Assembly: GCA_017399625.1 (NCBI GenBank)
Contig: JAFQBT010000142.1
Span: 1 to 53,397, forward strand
Length of the DNA stretch: 53,397 nt
Direction: 5' to 3'
Origin: Oscillospiraceae bacterium
GTDB taxonomy: Bacteria; Bacillota; Clostridia; Oscillospirales; Ruminococcaceae
How positions within the stretch are numbered: the first letter of the stretch is position 1; the number at the start of each line of letters is the position of its first letter. The notes under the pieces are model-generated. The model worked only from the letters and a program-made list of their open reading frames with translations. It was not told the DNA's origin and did no database searches. Both the position numbers and the translations under genes were made by a program. Positions 32,932-41,265 of this stretch are shown one piece after another.

Positions 32932-33553
32932 TTGCTCCACCTCCGTAAAGGTTTTCCGGCTTCGGGATAAGGTCGATTTTCAGTATTGAAACCTCGTTTG
33001 AAAAAACATCCACAGGGCGGCTTTTCACCGGTTCAAAGCCCTTTTCCGCCGCGGTGACATAGAAGGTCGAAAAAGGATTTCCGTTCCCGGGAACAAGCGA
33101 AAGTTCCCGGCTTAATGTTTTAACCGCAACGGGTTTTGTTCTTCCGCTCTGATTCGTTGTTTCAACTGTGATAAGTTCCTGCCGACCTTTTGCATCATCA
33201 GTGTCCAGCCGGTCGATTACGACGTCAACTCCGGAAAGAGGAACCGCTCCCCTTGCGGTGGTGACTTCGACAATTATATGCCCGATTCCGTCCGGAACAA
33301 TTTCCGGAAGCGGCTGCGCTTTTTCCTCTCTTTCCGGTTCGGGAACCTTGATATTATCCTGCTCCCTCTGCTGAAATTCCGGAACCGCCGGTGCATCCTC
33401 CGGAAAAACCGCTGTTTCCGCCGCCGGCTCCTCAAAGCCGGAAATCCTTTGCTTTTCCGCAAAAATCCTGCGCATTTCCTGCTCATAGCGCTCTATCATG
33501 CTGTTAAAATCCGAATATCTTTCTGTAGGAATAAAAAACACCTTCTTTCTCAT
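32924..33553 (-). CDS. Hypothetical protein with CarboxypepD_reg-like beta domain
   Basis: A 209-residue protein. Residues 1-35 are charged (RYEQEMRRIFAEKQR), 35-85 are a Pro/Glu-rich linker, and 88-195 form a beta-rich Ig/transthyretin-like domain of the carboxypeptidase-regulatory type (IIVEVTTARGAVPLSGVDVVID, YVTAAEKGFEPVKSRPVDVFSNEVSI). There is no signal peptide. The start is not firm: ATG 33553 lacks a good ribosome site and lies in a hairpin (33546-33569), while a GTG at codon 5 is another option. The 8-base overlap with the SpoIID-like gene indicates one operon. Confidence 0.7.
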   Translation of the reverse strand: MRKKVFFIPTERYSDFNSMIERYEQEMRRIFAEKQRISGFEEPAAETAVFPEDAPAVPEFQQREQDNIKVPEPEREEKAQPLPEIVPDGIGHIIVEVTTARGAVPLSGVDVVIDRLDTDDAKGRQELITVETTNQSGRTKPVAVKTLSRELSLVPGNGNPFSTFYVTAAEKGFEPVKSRPVDVFSNEVSILKIDLIPKPENLYGGGANG

Positions 33554-33569
33554 GGAATTTTATGAGAAA
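33546..33569 (-). promoter_or_regulatory. Hairpin enclosing a start codon
   Basis: TTTCTCAT-N8-ATGAGAAA forms a perfect 8-bp stem that contains the start codon of the upstream gene of the SpoIID-like operon. It may restrain translation of that gene. Confidence 0.4.
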
Positions 33570-33636
33570 AAGAGGCGGAATATGCTTTTATTACACCGTC
33601 TTACAGAATCCCCTCTCACCTTTAACAAGAGGCACA

Positions 33637-33677
33637 ATAAAAAAATCCCTTCCGCATTGCGGAAGGGATTTTTTTAT
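33637..33677. terminator. Terminator after ftsZ
   Basis: A hairpin with arms AAATCCCTTCCGCA and its complement around TT, with long A and T flanks, lies 10 bases beyond the ftsZ stop. Confidence 0.93.
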
Positions 33678-33686
33678 CTGCATCAA

Positions 33687-34772
33687 TTATTTTTTGCCGA
33701 AAAGGGACATGAGATCATCATCAAGGAAAGTATCGCTTGCGGGTGCGGGCTCATCATCACCGAATCCGGTCATAAAAGCGGGCATTGCGGTGGAAGATTT
33801 TTTGATTCCGTTGTCGTCAAAACCGGTTGCGATTACGGTGATCGCCATTTCGTCCTGCATGTTTTCATCGAAAGCAACACCGAAGATGAGGTTTACGTCA
33901 TCTGCGCAGGCTTCGCTTACCATGGTGGTTGCCTTATCGATATCGTCAAGGCTTACGTCAGGAGAAGCAAGGATGTTGACGATTGCTCTGTGTGCGCCTT
34001 CGATGGAAGTTTCGAGAAGCGGGCTGGAAATTGCGGCTTTGGTTGCTTTTTCGGCTTTGTCTTCACCGGAAGCGCGGCCAACGCCCATGTGTGCAACGCC
34101 TGCATCGCGCATGATGGTGCAAACGTCGGCAAAGTCAAGGTTGATGAAACCTTCGATATTGATAAGATCGCTGATGCTCTGAACGCCGTGGCGGAGAACG
34201 TCGTCTGCCTGTGCAAATGCGTTCATGAGGGTGATCTTTGTTTCAGAAACTTCTTTAAGTCTTTCGTTGGGGATAACGATGAGTGCATCAACGTGATCAC
34301 GGAGCGCAAGGATTCCGCTTTCGGCCTGTTCCATTCTGCGTTTGCCTTCGAAAGCGAAGGGTTTTGTTACAACGCCGACGGTGAGAGCACCCATTTCCCG
34401 GGAAACTTCGGCAACGATTGCTGCAGAACCGGTTCCGGTGCCGCCGCCCATACCTGCGGTTACAAAAACCATCTGTGCGCCTTTGAGGGCAGCCATGATT
34501 TCGTCGCGGCTTTCTTCGCCGGCTCTCTGGCCAACGTCGGGATTGCCGCCTGCGCCGCCGCCTTTGCAGGTTTTTTCGCCGATTACGGTTTTTACGGTTG
34601 CTTTGGATTTCATAAGAGCCTGTCTGTCGGTGTTGAGAGAAATAAATTCAACGCCCTGGACTTCGCTTACTACCATGTGGTTAACGGCGTTGCCGCCACC
34701 GCCGCCGACACCGACAACTTTTATATTAATAACGCGACCGGTTTCATTATCCATATCAAAATTCATCTGCAT
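33687..34772 (-). CDS. ftsZ: Cell division protein FtsZ
   Basis: FtsZ is the tubulin-like GTPase that forms the Z-ring. Visible are the GVGGGGGNAVN nucleotide loop (21-31), the tubulin signature GGGTGTG (109-115), and the T7 loop NLDFADV that activates GTP hydrolysis across the subunit interface. At 361 residues it is the usual length, with a short linker and the C-terminal peptide DDDLMSLFGKK, a variant of the FtsA/SepF-binding tail. GGAGG lies 10 bases before the ATG. It is separated from the rest of the dcw cluster by a terminator and a 670-base gap, and has two promoters of its own. Confidence 0.98.
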   Translation of the reverse strand: MQMNFDMDNETGRVINIKVVGVGGGGGNAVNHMVVSEVQGVEFISLNTDRQALMKSKATVKTVIGEKTCKGGGAGGNPDVGQRAGEESRDEIMAALKGAQMVFVTAGMGGGTGTGSAAIVAEVSREMGALTVGVVTKPFAFEGKRRMEQAESGILALRDHVDALIVIPNERLKEVSETKITLMNAFAQADDVLRHGVQSISDLINIEGFINLDFADVCTIMRDAGVAHMGVGRASGEDKAEKATKAAISSPLLETSIEGAHRAIVNILASPDVSLDDIDKATTMVSEACADDVNLIFGVAFDENMQDEMAITVIATGFDDNGIKKSSTAMPAFMTGFGDDEPAPASDTFLDDDLMSLFGKK

Positions 34773-34827
34773 ATTTAATTATCCTCCGTTTTCAACTTCC
34801 TCAAAAGGACAGAATAATCCTAATATA

Positions 34828-34856
34828 ATAGTATCAAACTTCGCCGATTTTTTCAA
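34828..34856 (-). promoter_or_regulatory. ftsZ proximal promoter
   Basis: On the minus strand TTGAAA (34856-34851) and TACTAT (34833-34828) are 17 bases apart, with extended TGA before the -10. Confidence 0.7.
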
Positions 34857-34861
34857 GGCAT

Positions 34862-34889
34862 ATTATATTATTTTTCATATTTATTTCAA
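34862..34889 (-). promoter_or_regulatory. ftsZ distal promoter
   Basis: On the minus strand TTGAAA (34889-34884) and TATAAT (34867-34862) are 16 bases apart, in tandem with the proximal promoter. Confidence 0.65.
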
Positions 34890-34934
34890 GAATTTTTTGA
34901 CAAAAAAAACTGCCGGTTCAAAAAAATCCCGGAT

Positions 34935-35009
34935 GCAAATTCCGCCCCGTCTTAAAAAAGCAGTTAATTATGAATCCAACCCCATTTCTTTTGGAAAACC
35001 AAAAGAAAC
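34935..35009. repeat. 75-bp direct repeat, copy A
   Basis: It matches 35317-35391 with 3 mismatches in 75 bases. Its right end also forms a near-perfect hairpin, CATTTCTTTTGG-AAAA-CCAAAAGAAAC. The gene-free 34773-35445 stretch holds the ftsZ promoters, these two copies and small hairpins (near 35091, 35140-35160 and 35175-35187), and no convincing gene. Confidence 0.9.
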
Positions 35010-35316
35010 CGGGTTGTGCCTGAAAAGAAAAGTTTTATACCCCTGCTGTTTGCTCCCGCTCGTCGCGGCAAAGTTCACTCTTTTCGGAACACCGCTTTGC
35101 GGTATTCCTCAGCCGCTCACTTGCCGCTCCTCTTCCCCAAAAATCTTCGATTTTCGGGGACCCCTAATATATCCCCTTGGAGGGGACTAAAGCGCTCCAC
35201 CGAAAGAACTGTGATTCCGATTCTCCACCGTCGCCGCTCGGGGTCGGCAACGGTTTTCAGTTTGCCTTTTTCACCCGGCTGTTTTTTTAGCAAAAAGGAT
35301 TTCCAAAAAAGCCGGA

Positions 35317-35391
35317 GCAAATTCCTCCCCGTCTTAAAAAAGCAGTTAATTATGAATCCAACCCCATTTCTTTTGGAAAACCGGAAGAAAC
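35317..35391. repeat. 75-bp direct repeat, copy B
   Basis: Second copy, starting 382 bases after copy A. The differences are one base in the CCGCCCCG/CCTCCCCG segment and two in the hairpin arm (CCAAAAG/CCGGAAG), which weaken the hairpin of this copy. Confidence 0.9.
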
Positions 35392-35392
35392 G

Positions 35393-35422
35393 AAAAAGAG
35401 CGCTCCGTAAAGAAGCGCTCCG
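35393..35422 (-). terminator. Terminator ending the mraZ-ftsQ transcript
   Basis: On the minus strand GAGCGCT-N9-AGCGCTC is followed by TTTTTCG, 24 bases after the small membrane gene. It separates the dcw operon from ftsZ. Confidence 0.7.
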
Positions 35423-35445
35423 CAATCTTCTGCATCTTTTACATT

Positions 35446-35649
35446 TTATTTTTTATCGTCCATTTTGCCAAGCCACAGTTTTATTGAAAAATAAATCAGC
35501 GCAAAAACAGACGCAAGAAAAACGACTATATAAAAAATAAAAATGGAATCCGGAAGTTCAAAGTCGAATATGTTCATGCACGAAGTTATGATGTTGCATA
35601 CCGACATTACAAAAAGACTTATATAAAAATATTTTTTATTCTTTTCCAT
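35446..35649 (-). CDS. Small membrane protein at the end of the dcw operon (67 aa)
   Basis: A 67-residue protein with two hydrophobic helices (about 8-27 and 35-59) and charged ends (MEKNKK, KMDDKK). I do not recognise a family. GAGGTG lies 5 bases before the ATG. It begins 12 bases after ftsQ and is followed by a terminator, so it should be made with the division proteins. A link to the divisome is possible by position only. Confidence 0.72.
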   Translation of the reverse strand: MEKNKKYFYISLFVMSVCNIITSCMNIFDFELPDSIFIFYIVVFLASVFALIYFSIKLWLGKMDDKK

Positions 35650-35661
35650 CCTGGCACCTCA

Positions 35662-36516
35662 TTATTCCTCGTCCTCGTCCGCATATCCGGTTCCGGAAAC
35701 TCTTCCGAGGGAATCCCAGGGTGAAACGGTCATTTCCTTCGTCATGATTTCGCCGGGAACGGAAGCATCAACAAGCTGGTAACCGGTTTTCGGAAGCTTT
35801 CCGGTTATAACGCTGTCCGCAAACTGGAGCTTATATTCGAGCTCAAGTTCGTTTCCGAGCACGACCTTTACCCTGTTGTCATAAATCATCGTGATTTCAA
35901 GGGTATCGCTGAGATCAAGGAAATTATAATCCCGCATTCCGAGGGCTTTCATGGCGTTGACAATCTTTTTCATAAGATCCATACGCTTTATATCATCCTC
36001 GGTGCTCGTGACGGTGCTCAGTCCGCGGACGGAAAGCATTCCGCCGGGAACCTCCTCAAGTCCGCGCTCAAGAACCTTTCCTCCAGCGCTGACAAGGGTA
36101 TAGCCGTCCGCTTCCTCGATTACAGAAAAAGGCTCCGCTTCGGTGATTTTCACAGTAACCGCGTTGGGGAAGCTGCGCTTTACCTCAACCGCTTCGATAT
36201 AGCTATATACAGAATAAAGTTTATCCTCCGCATAGGCTGTATCGACTTCGAAAAGGTTGTCGCCTTTTTCGATTCCGGAAGTTTCGATAAGGGCGTGCTC
36301 CTCATAAAGGGTATTGCCTTCGATTATAATCCGGTCAACATTGAAAAGCATCGTGAGGCAAAGATAAACCGCCGCGGCAAAAATAAAAACGGACACAACA
36401 ATTAAAAACGGCGTTACAACACGGCGTTTCCGTGCTTTGCGCTGCTTTTTTCTGCTGTTTTCAACAAACCTTTCGTCGGTCTGCTTTTTTTCCGTTTTCT
36501 TAAATCTGAACTTCAT
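35662..36516 (-). CDS. ftsQ: Cell division protein FtsQ/DivIB
   Basis: A 284-residue bitopic membrane protein of the septal FtsQ-FtsL-FtsB (DivIB-FtsL-DivIC) complex. A Lys/Arg-rich cytoplasmic head (1-33) is followed by one transmembrane helix (about 35-57). Then comes a POTRA domain starting at NVDRIIIEGNTLYEEHALI and a beta domain with RSFPNAVTVKITEAEPFSVI, both family landmarks. The C-terminal tail is acidic. The ribosome site is weak, and the gene starts 9 bases after murG, suggesting coupled translation. Confidence 0.93.
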   Translation of the reverse strand: MKFRFKKTEKKQTDERFVENSRKKQRKARKRRVVTPFLIVVSVFIFAAAVYLCLTMLFNVDRIIIEGNTLYEEHALIETSGIEKGDNLFEVDTAYAEDKLYSVYSYIEAVEVKRSFPNAVTVKITEAEPFSVIEEADGYTLVSAGGKVLERGLEEVPGGMLSVRGLSTVTSTEDDIKRMDLMKKIVNAMKALGMRDYNFLDLSDTLEITMIYDNRVKVVLGNELELEYKLQFADSVITGKLPKTGYQLVDASVPGEIMTKEMTVSPWDSLGRVSGTGYADEDEE

Positions 36517-36525
36517 TTTCGGCTT

Positions 36526-37650
36526 TTATCTTTCGTAAAGGGATATTATTTCTTCTCTGATGCGTTCGTTTGCATCGGTCACCGCAAGGGCTTTTGCATT
36601 TTTGGAAAGTTCCGCGAGTTTTTCCGGATTTTCGGTGAGTTCCTTAACTGTTTCTGCAAGGAGTTCGCCGGTGAGATCCTTTTCCTCGATCACAACGCCG
36701 GCCTTATGGTTCGCGAGCACCATTGCGTTATGGTACTGGTGATTTTCCGCAACGTTGGGGGAAGGAATGAGCACGGAAGCCCTTCCTGCGGCTTTTAATT
36801 CCGCAAGAGTTATGGCTCCGCAGCGGGAAATAACAAGGTCCGCTGCAGCAAGGCACCGGGGCATATCGTTTATGTATTCCCGGATAATAAGGTTCGGGTG
36901 CTCATGAGCATCGATGCCTTTTTCCTTGAGCATGTCGTAATAATAGGAAGGTCCGTAATAGGAACCGGAACCGTGGATATGTACAAAATCCTTTTCCGCA
37001 AGGTGCCATGCCATAAGGTCTGCAACCGCTTCGTTGAGCCTTTGAGCACCAAGGCTTCCGCCGAAGGAAAGGATGCAGAGCCGCTCGCCGATTCCGTAAA
37101 AATCCCTTGCAGCTTTTCTGTCCTCGGTAAAAATTTCCTGGCGGACAGGGTTTCCGGTTACGATATATTCCTTTCCTTCCGGAAGGTGTTTTTTGCTTTC
37201 CTCAACGTCCAGGAGGATTTTATCAACATGCTTCGCAAGAAGTTTTGTGGTAACACCCGGGAAAGCGTTGTTTTCCATCGCGATGGTTTTATAGCCCATG
37301 AGTGCGGCTTTTCTTACAACCGGACCGCTTACATAACCGCCGGTTCCCATAACGATATCCGGCTTGAATCCATCAATGATTTCCTTTGCTCTTGCGCTGC
37401 TTCCGGCAAGATACCAGAGGGCTTTTATATTGTTTTTTATGTTGCGGAGGGAAAGTCTGCGCTGGATTCCGAGGACTCTTATGGGCGCAAAATCATATCC
37501 GGCATTGGGAACGATTCTGGATTCCATTCCGCTTGGGTTTCCGGCGAAGAGGATTTCCGTTTCCGGGTCTTTTTCTTTAAGATAATTTGCAATGGCGATG
37601 GCCGGGTTGATATGTCCGGCGGTTCCGCCGCAGGCAAAAAGAATTTTCAT
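36526..37650 (-). CDS. murG: UDP-GlcNAc:lipid I N-acetylglucosaminyltransferase MurG
   Basis: MurG adds GlcNAc to lipid I, making lipid II on the inner face of the membrane. The 374-residue GT28 enzyme has the N-terminal GGTAGHINPAIAIA loop, GTGGYVSGPV near residue 100, SFGGSLGAQRLN near 185, and the UDP-binding ISRCGAITLAEL near 270. The start is ATG 37650 because GGAGG lies 7 bases upstream; the frame stays open upstream into ftsW but lacks a site. It lies between ftsW and ftsQ. murC, often next to it, is absent. Confidence 0.97.
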   Translation of the reverse strand: MKILFACGGTAGHINPAIAIANYLKEKDPETEILFAGNPSGMESRIVPNAGYDFAPIRVLGIQRRLSLRNIKNNIKALWYLAGSSARAKEIIDGFKPDIVMGTGGYVSGPVVRKAALMGYKTIAMENNAFPGVTTKLLAKHVDKILLDVEESKKHLPEGKEYIVTGNPVRQEIFTEDRKAARDFYGIGERLCILSFGGSLGAQRLNEAVADLMAWHLAEKDFVHIHGSGSYYGPSYYYDMLKEKGIDAHEHPNLIIREYINDMPRCLAAADLVISRCGAITLAELKAAGRASVLIPSPNVAENHQYHNAMVLANHKAGVVIEEKDLTGELLAETVKELTENPEKLAELSKNAKALAVTDANERIREEIISLYER

Positions 37651-37664
37651 GAATTTTCCTCCGT

Positions 37665-38846
37665 TCAGCTTTTTTGGATGGAAGATTTTTTGGATACCGA
37701 AAGGACTATTCCCATTTCGCCAAGGGTCATCATAAGCGCCGTTCCGCCATAAGAGAAGAACGGAAGGGAAATTCCCGTGTTCGGGATGGTGTTTGTAACA
37801 ACGGCGATGTTGAGCAGAACCTGCAGTCCGATATGGGTAACGCATCCGGCGGCAAGAAGGGAACCGAATTTATCCGGACAGCGCCACGCAATCATGAATC
37901 CCCTTGCAACAAGAAGCGCGAAAAGGAGAAGGATTGCGGAAGCACCGATGAAACCGAGTTCCTCGCAGACCACCGGGAAGATGAAGTCGTTCTGCGGTTC
38001 GGGAATATAAAGATATTTCTGCCTTGAGTTTCCAAGACCTGCTCCCCAGATTCCGCCGGAACCGATGGCGATAAGCGCCTGGATGGTCTGGAATCCGCCT
38101 TCGTGATAATAGGAATAAGGGTCGAGCCATACCTGAACGCGGTCACCGGTATATGCCATGAACTGGGGGAAAATGATGATAAGCGCAACGCCGGCCGCTC
38201 CGAGAGCAAGCAAAGCGCCGAAATAGCGGAATCTTGTTCCGCCGAACCACATCATCGCAATTCCAAGAGCGCCGACGATGACGGTACCGGAAAGATGGCG
38301 GCTCAGAACAACAAGAAGCGCGACGATTCCAAGGGCGATTCCGAAAGGAAGAACGCCGTATCTGAATGTCTGCATTTTCCCTGCGTTGGTTGCCGCAAGA
38401 TGGGCAAAAAGCACAATTATCGCAAATTTCGCGATTTCCGAAGGCTGGAAGGAAAAGCTTCCGATATAGATCCATCTTGCAAAACCATATTGGTCGCGCA
38501 TGAAAATATCCGCAAAAAGAAGCAGACCGACAGCCGCAATATAGAGCAGAACGGCCCATTTCTGTATGAACTTATGGTTGATCTGCGACGCAAAAAGCAT
38601 TGCCGCAACGCCGATTACCGCAAAAACAAGCTGGCGTTCAATAAAATAAAAACTGTTGCCTTCGTTATAGAAAGCATAGGCGTGGCTTGCGGAAAAAAGC
38701 ATTACAAGTCCAACGGTCAGCAAAACAAGGACGAGAACAAGGAACGTCGCGTCGATTTTGCCCCGTTTGTGCTTCGGCTCAAAAAGCGGTTCTCTTGCAA
38801 CCGCCGCCGGTATGAAGCTGTCGAAATCGATTGTAATAGCTTTCAT
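37665..38846 (-). CDS. ftsW: FtsW, SEDS-family septal peptidoglycan polymerase
   Basis: A 393-residue SEDS protein with ten predicted transmembrane helices, the glycosyltransferase partner of the class B PBP in septal wall synthesis. Landmarks are GFARWIYIGSFSFQPSE, SRHLSGTVIV (a variant of the usual pattern), the extracellular YYHEGGFQTIQALIAIGSGGIWGAGLGNSRQKYLYIPEPQNDFIF stretch, and NTGISLPFFSYGGT near the end. AAAGG lies 7 bases before the ATG. It follows mraY directly, in the slot where murD is normally found between them. Confidence 0.95.
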   Translation of the reverse strand: MKAITIDFDSFIPAAVAREPLFEPKHKRGKIDATFLVLVLVLLTVGLVMLFSASHAYAFYNEGNSFYFIERQLVFAVIGVAAMLFASQINHKFIQKWAVLLYIAAVGLLLFADIFMRDQYGFARWIYIGSFSFQPSEIAKFAIIVLFAHLAATNAGKMQTFRYGVLPFGIALGIVALLVVLSRHLSGTVIVGALGIAMMWFGGTRFRYFGALLALGAAGVALIIIFPQFMAYTGDRVQVWLDPYSYYHEGGFQTIQALIAIGSGGIWGAGLGNSRQKYLYIPEPQNDFIFPVVCEELGFIGASAILLLFALLVARGFMIAWRCPDKFGSLLAAGCVTHIGLQVLLNIAVVTNTIPNTGISLPFFSYGGTALMMTLGEMGIVLSVSKKSSIQKS

Positions 38847-38874
38847 TTTATGCCTTTCATAAGGTTTGGATTTT

Positions 38875-39852
38875 TTAAATCATTGTTACCGCAAGAACGG
38901 AAATTGCCGCTCCGATGGCTCCGACAAGGCAGAACACGATAACAATTTTCCATTCGCTCCAGCCGCTGAGTTCAAAATGGTGATGGATGGGCGCCATTTT
39001 GAAAACGCGTTTTTTGCGAAGTTTATAAACTCCGATTTGGATTATATCGGAAAGAGTTTCGAGAACATAAACAATTCCCGCGAAGATGAGTATCATCGGG
39101 ATGTTGAGTCCGAAAGCAAGCGCGCAGATCATTCCGCCGAGGAAGAGAGATCCGGTATCGCCCATAAAAACTCTTGCCGGGTGGCAGTTCCAGATAAAAT
39201 ATCCTGCACAGCCGCCGGCAAGTGCCGCAGCCATGAATCCCATGCCGGTATGTTCAAGAATCGCCGCCATAACGATGAATCCGCAGGCGCAGACAAATGT
39301 TACGGAAGAACAAAGTCCGTCGATTCCGTCGGTAAGGTTAACCGCGTTGGAAGCGCCGACGATGATGAAAACAGCAAGAGGATAATAGAGGAATCCGATA
39401 TCAAGCTGTCCGATGAACGGAATCACAAGAACGGTGGAAAGGGTTCCGGAAATATGAAGTCCGACAAGGAACATGATTGCAAGAAGAACCTGGCCGATGA
39501 GTTTTTGTTTTGCGGTAAGGCCTTCGTTCTGTTTTCTTGCAATTTTGGTATAGTCGTCGATGAAACCGAGAAGACCATAGCCAAGAGCCATTATAAGTCC
39601 GCTTCCGTATTTTATTTTTTCGGTGGAAGGAAAATCCGCCATGAAGAAAAAGGCAAGGCAGCTTGCGGCAAGGATTCCGATTATGAACATGATACCGCCC
39701 ATGGTGGGGGTGCCTTCCTTGTTTTTATGCCAGTTCGGACCGAGCTCATAAATGCTCTGTCCGAAATGGAGCTTCCTCAGAGCAGGGATAAGCCAATGTC
39801 CGGAAAGGGCGGCTATTACAAAAGCGACAAACGCAACTAAAGCGATCTGCAT
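38875..39852 (-). CDS. mraY: Phospho-N-acetylmuramoyl-pentapeptide transferase MraY
   Basis: MraY moves phospho-MurNAc-pentapeptide from UDP to undecaprenyl phosphate, giving lipid I. The 325-residue, ten-helix protein has GTPTMGGI (48-55), the aspartate pair in GFIDDYTKI (about 96-104), NAVNLTDGIDGL (about 166-177), FMGDTGSLFLGG and the cytoplasmic APIHHHFEL. GGAGG precedes the ATG. It lies between murF and ftsW with gaps of 18 and 28 bases. Confidence 0.98.
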   Translation of the reverse strand: MQIALVAFVAFVIAALSGHWLIPALRKLHFGQSIYELGPNWHKNKEGTPTMGGIMFIIGILAASCLAFFFMADFPSTEKIKYGSGLIMALGYGLLGFIDDYTKIARKQNEGLTAKQKLIGQVLLAIMFLVGLHISGTLSTVLVIPFIGQLDIGFLYYPLAVFIIVGASNAVNLTDGIDGLCSSVTFVCACGFIVMAAILEHTGMGFMAAALAGGCAGYFIWNCHPARVFMGDTGSLFLGGMICALAFGLNIPMILIFAGIVYVLETLSDIIQIGVYKLRKKRVFKMAPIHHHFELSGWSEWKIVIVFCLVGAIGAAISVLAVTMI

Positions 39853-39870
39853 ATTTATTCCTCCGATTTT

Positions 39871-41253
39871 TTATGCTTCTTCAAAAAATGCTTCCGAGAT
39901 GTCCTCAAATTTCATTCCGCGGCTTGCTTTAAGCCATATCATATCGCCGGGTTTTGCGATTTTTCGGAGTTCTTCGGAAAGTTCTTCCTTGCTTTCAAAA
40001 TGGAAAGCGGTGTTTTTCATTCCGTTCACCCATGCTCCGGCGGCAATAAGCCTTGCAAGTTCGCCATAGCAGAAAAGGATATCCGCTTTTTCCGCGGCAA
40101 GTTTTCCGATTTCGTAATGGGAAGTTTCCGCAACGGAGCCCAGTTCGAGCATATCTCCGAGCACGGCGATTTTTCGAGCACCGTCCGGAAGCTTTCTGGC
40201 ACCAAGGGTGCTCAGAGCAGCCTTCATGGAATCCGGATTGGCGTTATAGCAGTCCTCAACAACCGTAATTCCGCGGCAAACCTGCACTTTCTGGCGCATT
40301 CCGGTGTTTTTGAAGTTCGCGAGAGCGGCGGCGCATTGTTCCGGTTCGATTCCTGCGGCAACGCCTGCGCCGAATCCCGCAAGGGCATTGAGCACGTTGT
40401 GCTCACCCATTGCAGGAATATGAGCACGGTATTCCCCGCTTTCGGCAACAATGGTGAAATCCGTTTCGCCGTCGTGCTCAGCGATATCCTTTGCTGTAAT
40501 ATCCGCAGAAGCATCTTCAACAGCATAGTATACCACATTATAGTCCGGAAGACAAATATCTTTCATCATGTCGTTGTCCTTGTTGAGGAGGAGGGTTCCG
40601 CCTTTTTTAAGACCTTCGACAATTTCGAATTTTGCTTTTTTGATATTTTCCCTTGAACCGAGGTTTTCGATATGGCAGGTGCCGATGCAGGTTATTACCG
40701 CAATATCGGGCTTTGCGGGAACAGTGAGTTCCCGGATTTCGCCGAGGTTCACCATTCCAAATTCGAGCACCATTGCCTCGATGCTTTCATCAAGTTCAAG
40801 GATGGTTTTGGGAACGCCCACTTCGTTATTAAGATTATTTTCGGTTTTAAGGGTCTTATACCTGCTTTTTATAACGGCGGCAATCATTTCTCTTGTGGTG
40901 GTTTTTCCGACGGAACCGGTTACCGCAAGGACCTTCGGGCTGAATTTGCTCCGGTAAAGACCGGCAATATCGAGAAAAGCCTGGCGGGTCGTTTCAACAA
41001 AAAGGAGCTTATCGGTTCCGTAATCCCCTTCTTTCTGAACAACAGCCCAAAGGGCACCGTTTTCCATGGCGGTTTTCACGAAGGCGTGGCCGTCGAATTT
41101 TTCGCCGCAAAGGGCAACAAAAATGCTTCCGGGGCGAACGTCCCTTGAATCCGTGCAGATGTTTTTTATTTCAATATCCGGAATTTCCGCATTTGTTCTT
41201 GCGCCTATGGCCTTTGCAATTTCTCTGAGTTTTAACGGAATCAAAGCGTTCAT
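39871..41253 (-). CDS. murF: UDP-MurNAc-tripeptide:D-Ala-D-Ala ligase MurF
   Basis: A 460-residue Mur ligase that adds D-Ala-D-Ala to the UDP-MurNAc tripeptide. The ATP loop TGSVGKTT is at 112-119. The usual EMGM is EFGM at 164-167, a conservative change. ENNLNNEVGVP, HNVLNALA and VVEDCYNANPDSM (about 309-321) are typical MurF blocks. AAAGGGGA precedes the ATG. It starts 12 bases after murE, which makes its substrate. Confidence 0.96.
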   Translation of the reverse strand: MNALIPLKLREIAKAIGARTNAEIPDIEIKNICTDSRDVRPGSIFVALCGEKFDGHAFVKTAMENGALWAVVQKEGDYGTDKLLFVETTRQAFLDIAGLYRSKFSPKVLAVTGSVGKTTTREMIAAVIKSRYKTLKTENNLNNEVGVPKTILELDESIEAMVLEFGMVNLGEIRELTVPAKPDIAVITCIGTCHIENLGSRENIKKAKFEIVEGLKKGGTLLLNKDNDMMKDICLPDYNVVYYAVEDASADITAKDIAEHDGETDFTIVAESGEYRAHIPAMGEHNVLNALAGFGAGVAAGIEPEQCAAALANFKNTGMRQKVQVCRGITVVEDCYNANPDSMKAALSTLGARKLPDGARKIAVLGDMLELGSVAETSHYEIGKLAAEKADILFCYGELARLIAAGAWVNGMKNTAFHFESKEELSEELRKIAKPGDMIWLKASRGMKFEDISEAFFEEA

Positions 41254-41265
41254 TCCCCTTTCGCC

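Noticed and set aside
33498-34778. 426-codon plus-strand frame opposite ftsZ
   Set aside because: Antisense shadow of ftsZ, crossing the ftsZ terminator; no coding signals of its own.
35016-35540. Plus and minus frames of 100-174 codons in the ftsZ upstream gap
   Set aside because: They run through the direct repeats and hairpins, lack ribosome sites and show no family motif; treated as translated repeat sequence.
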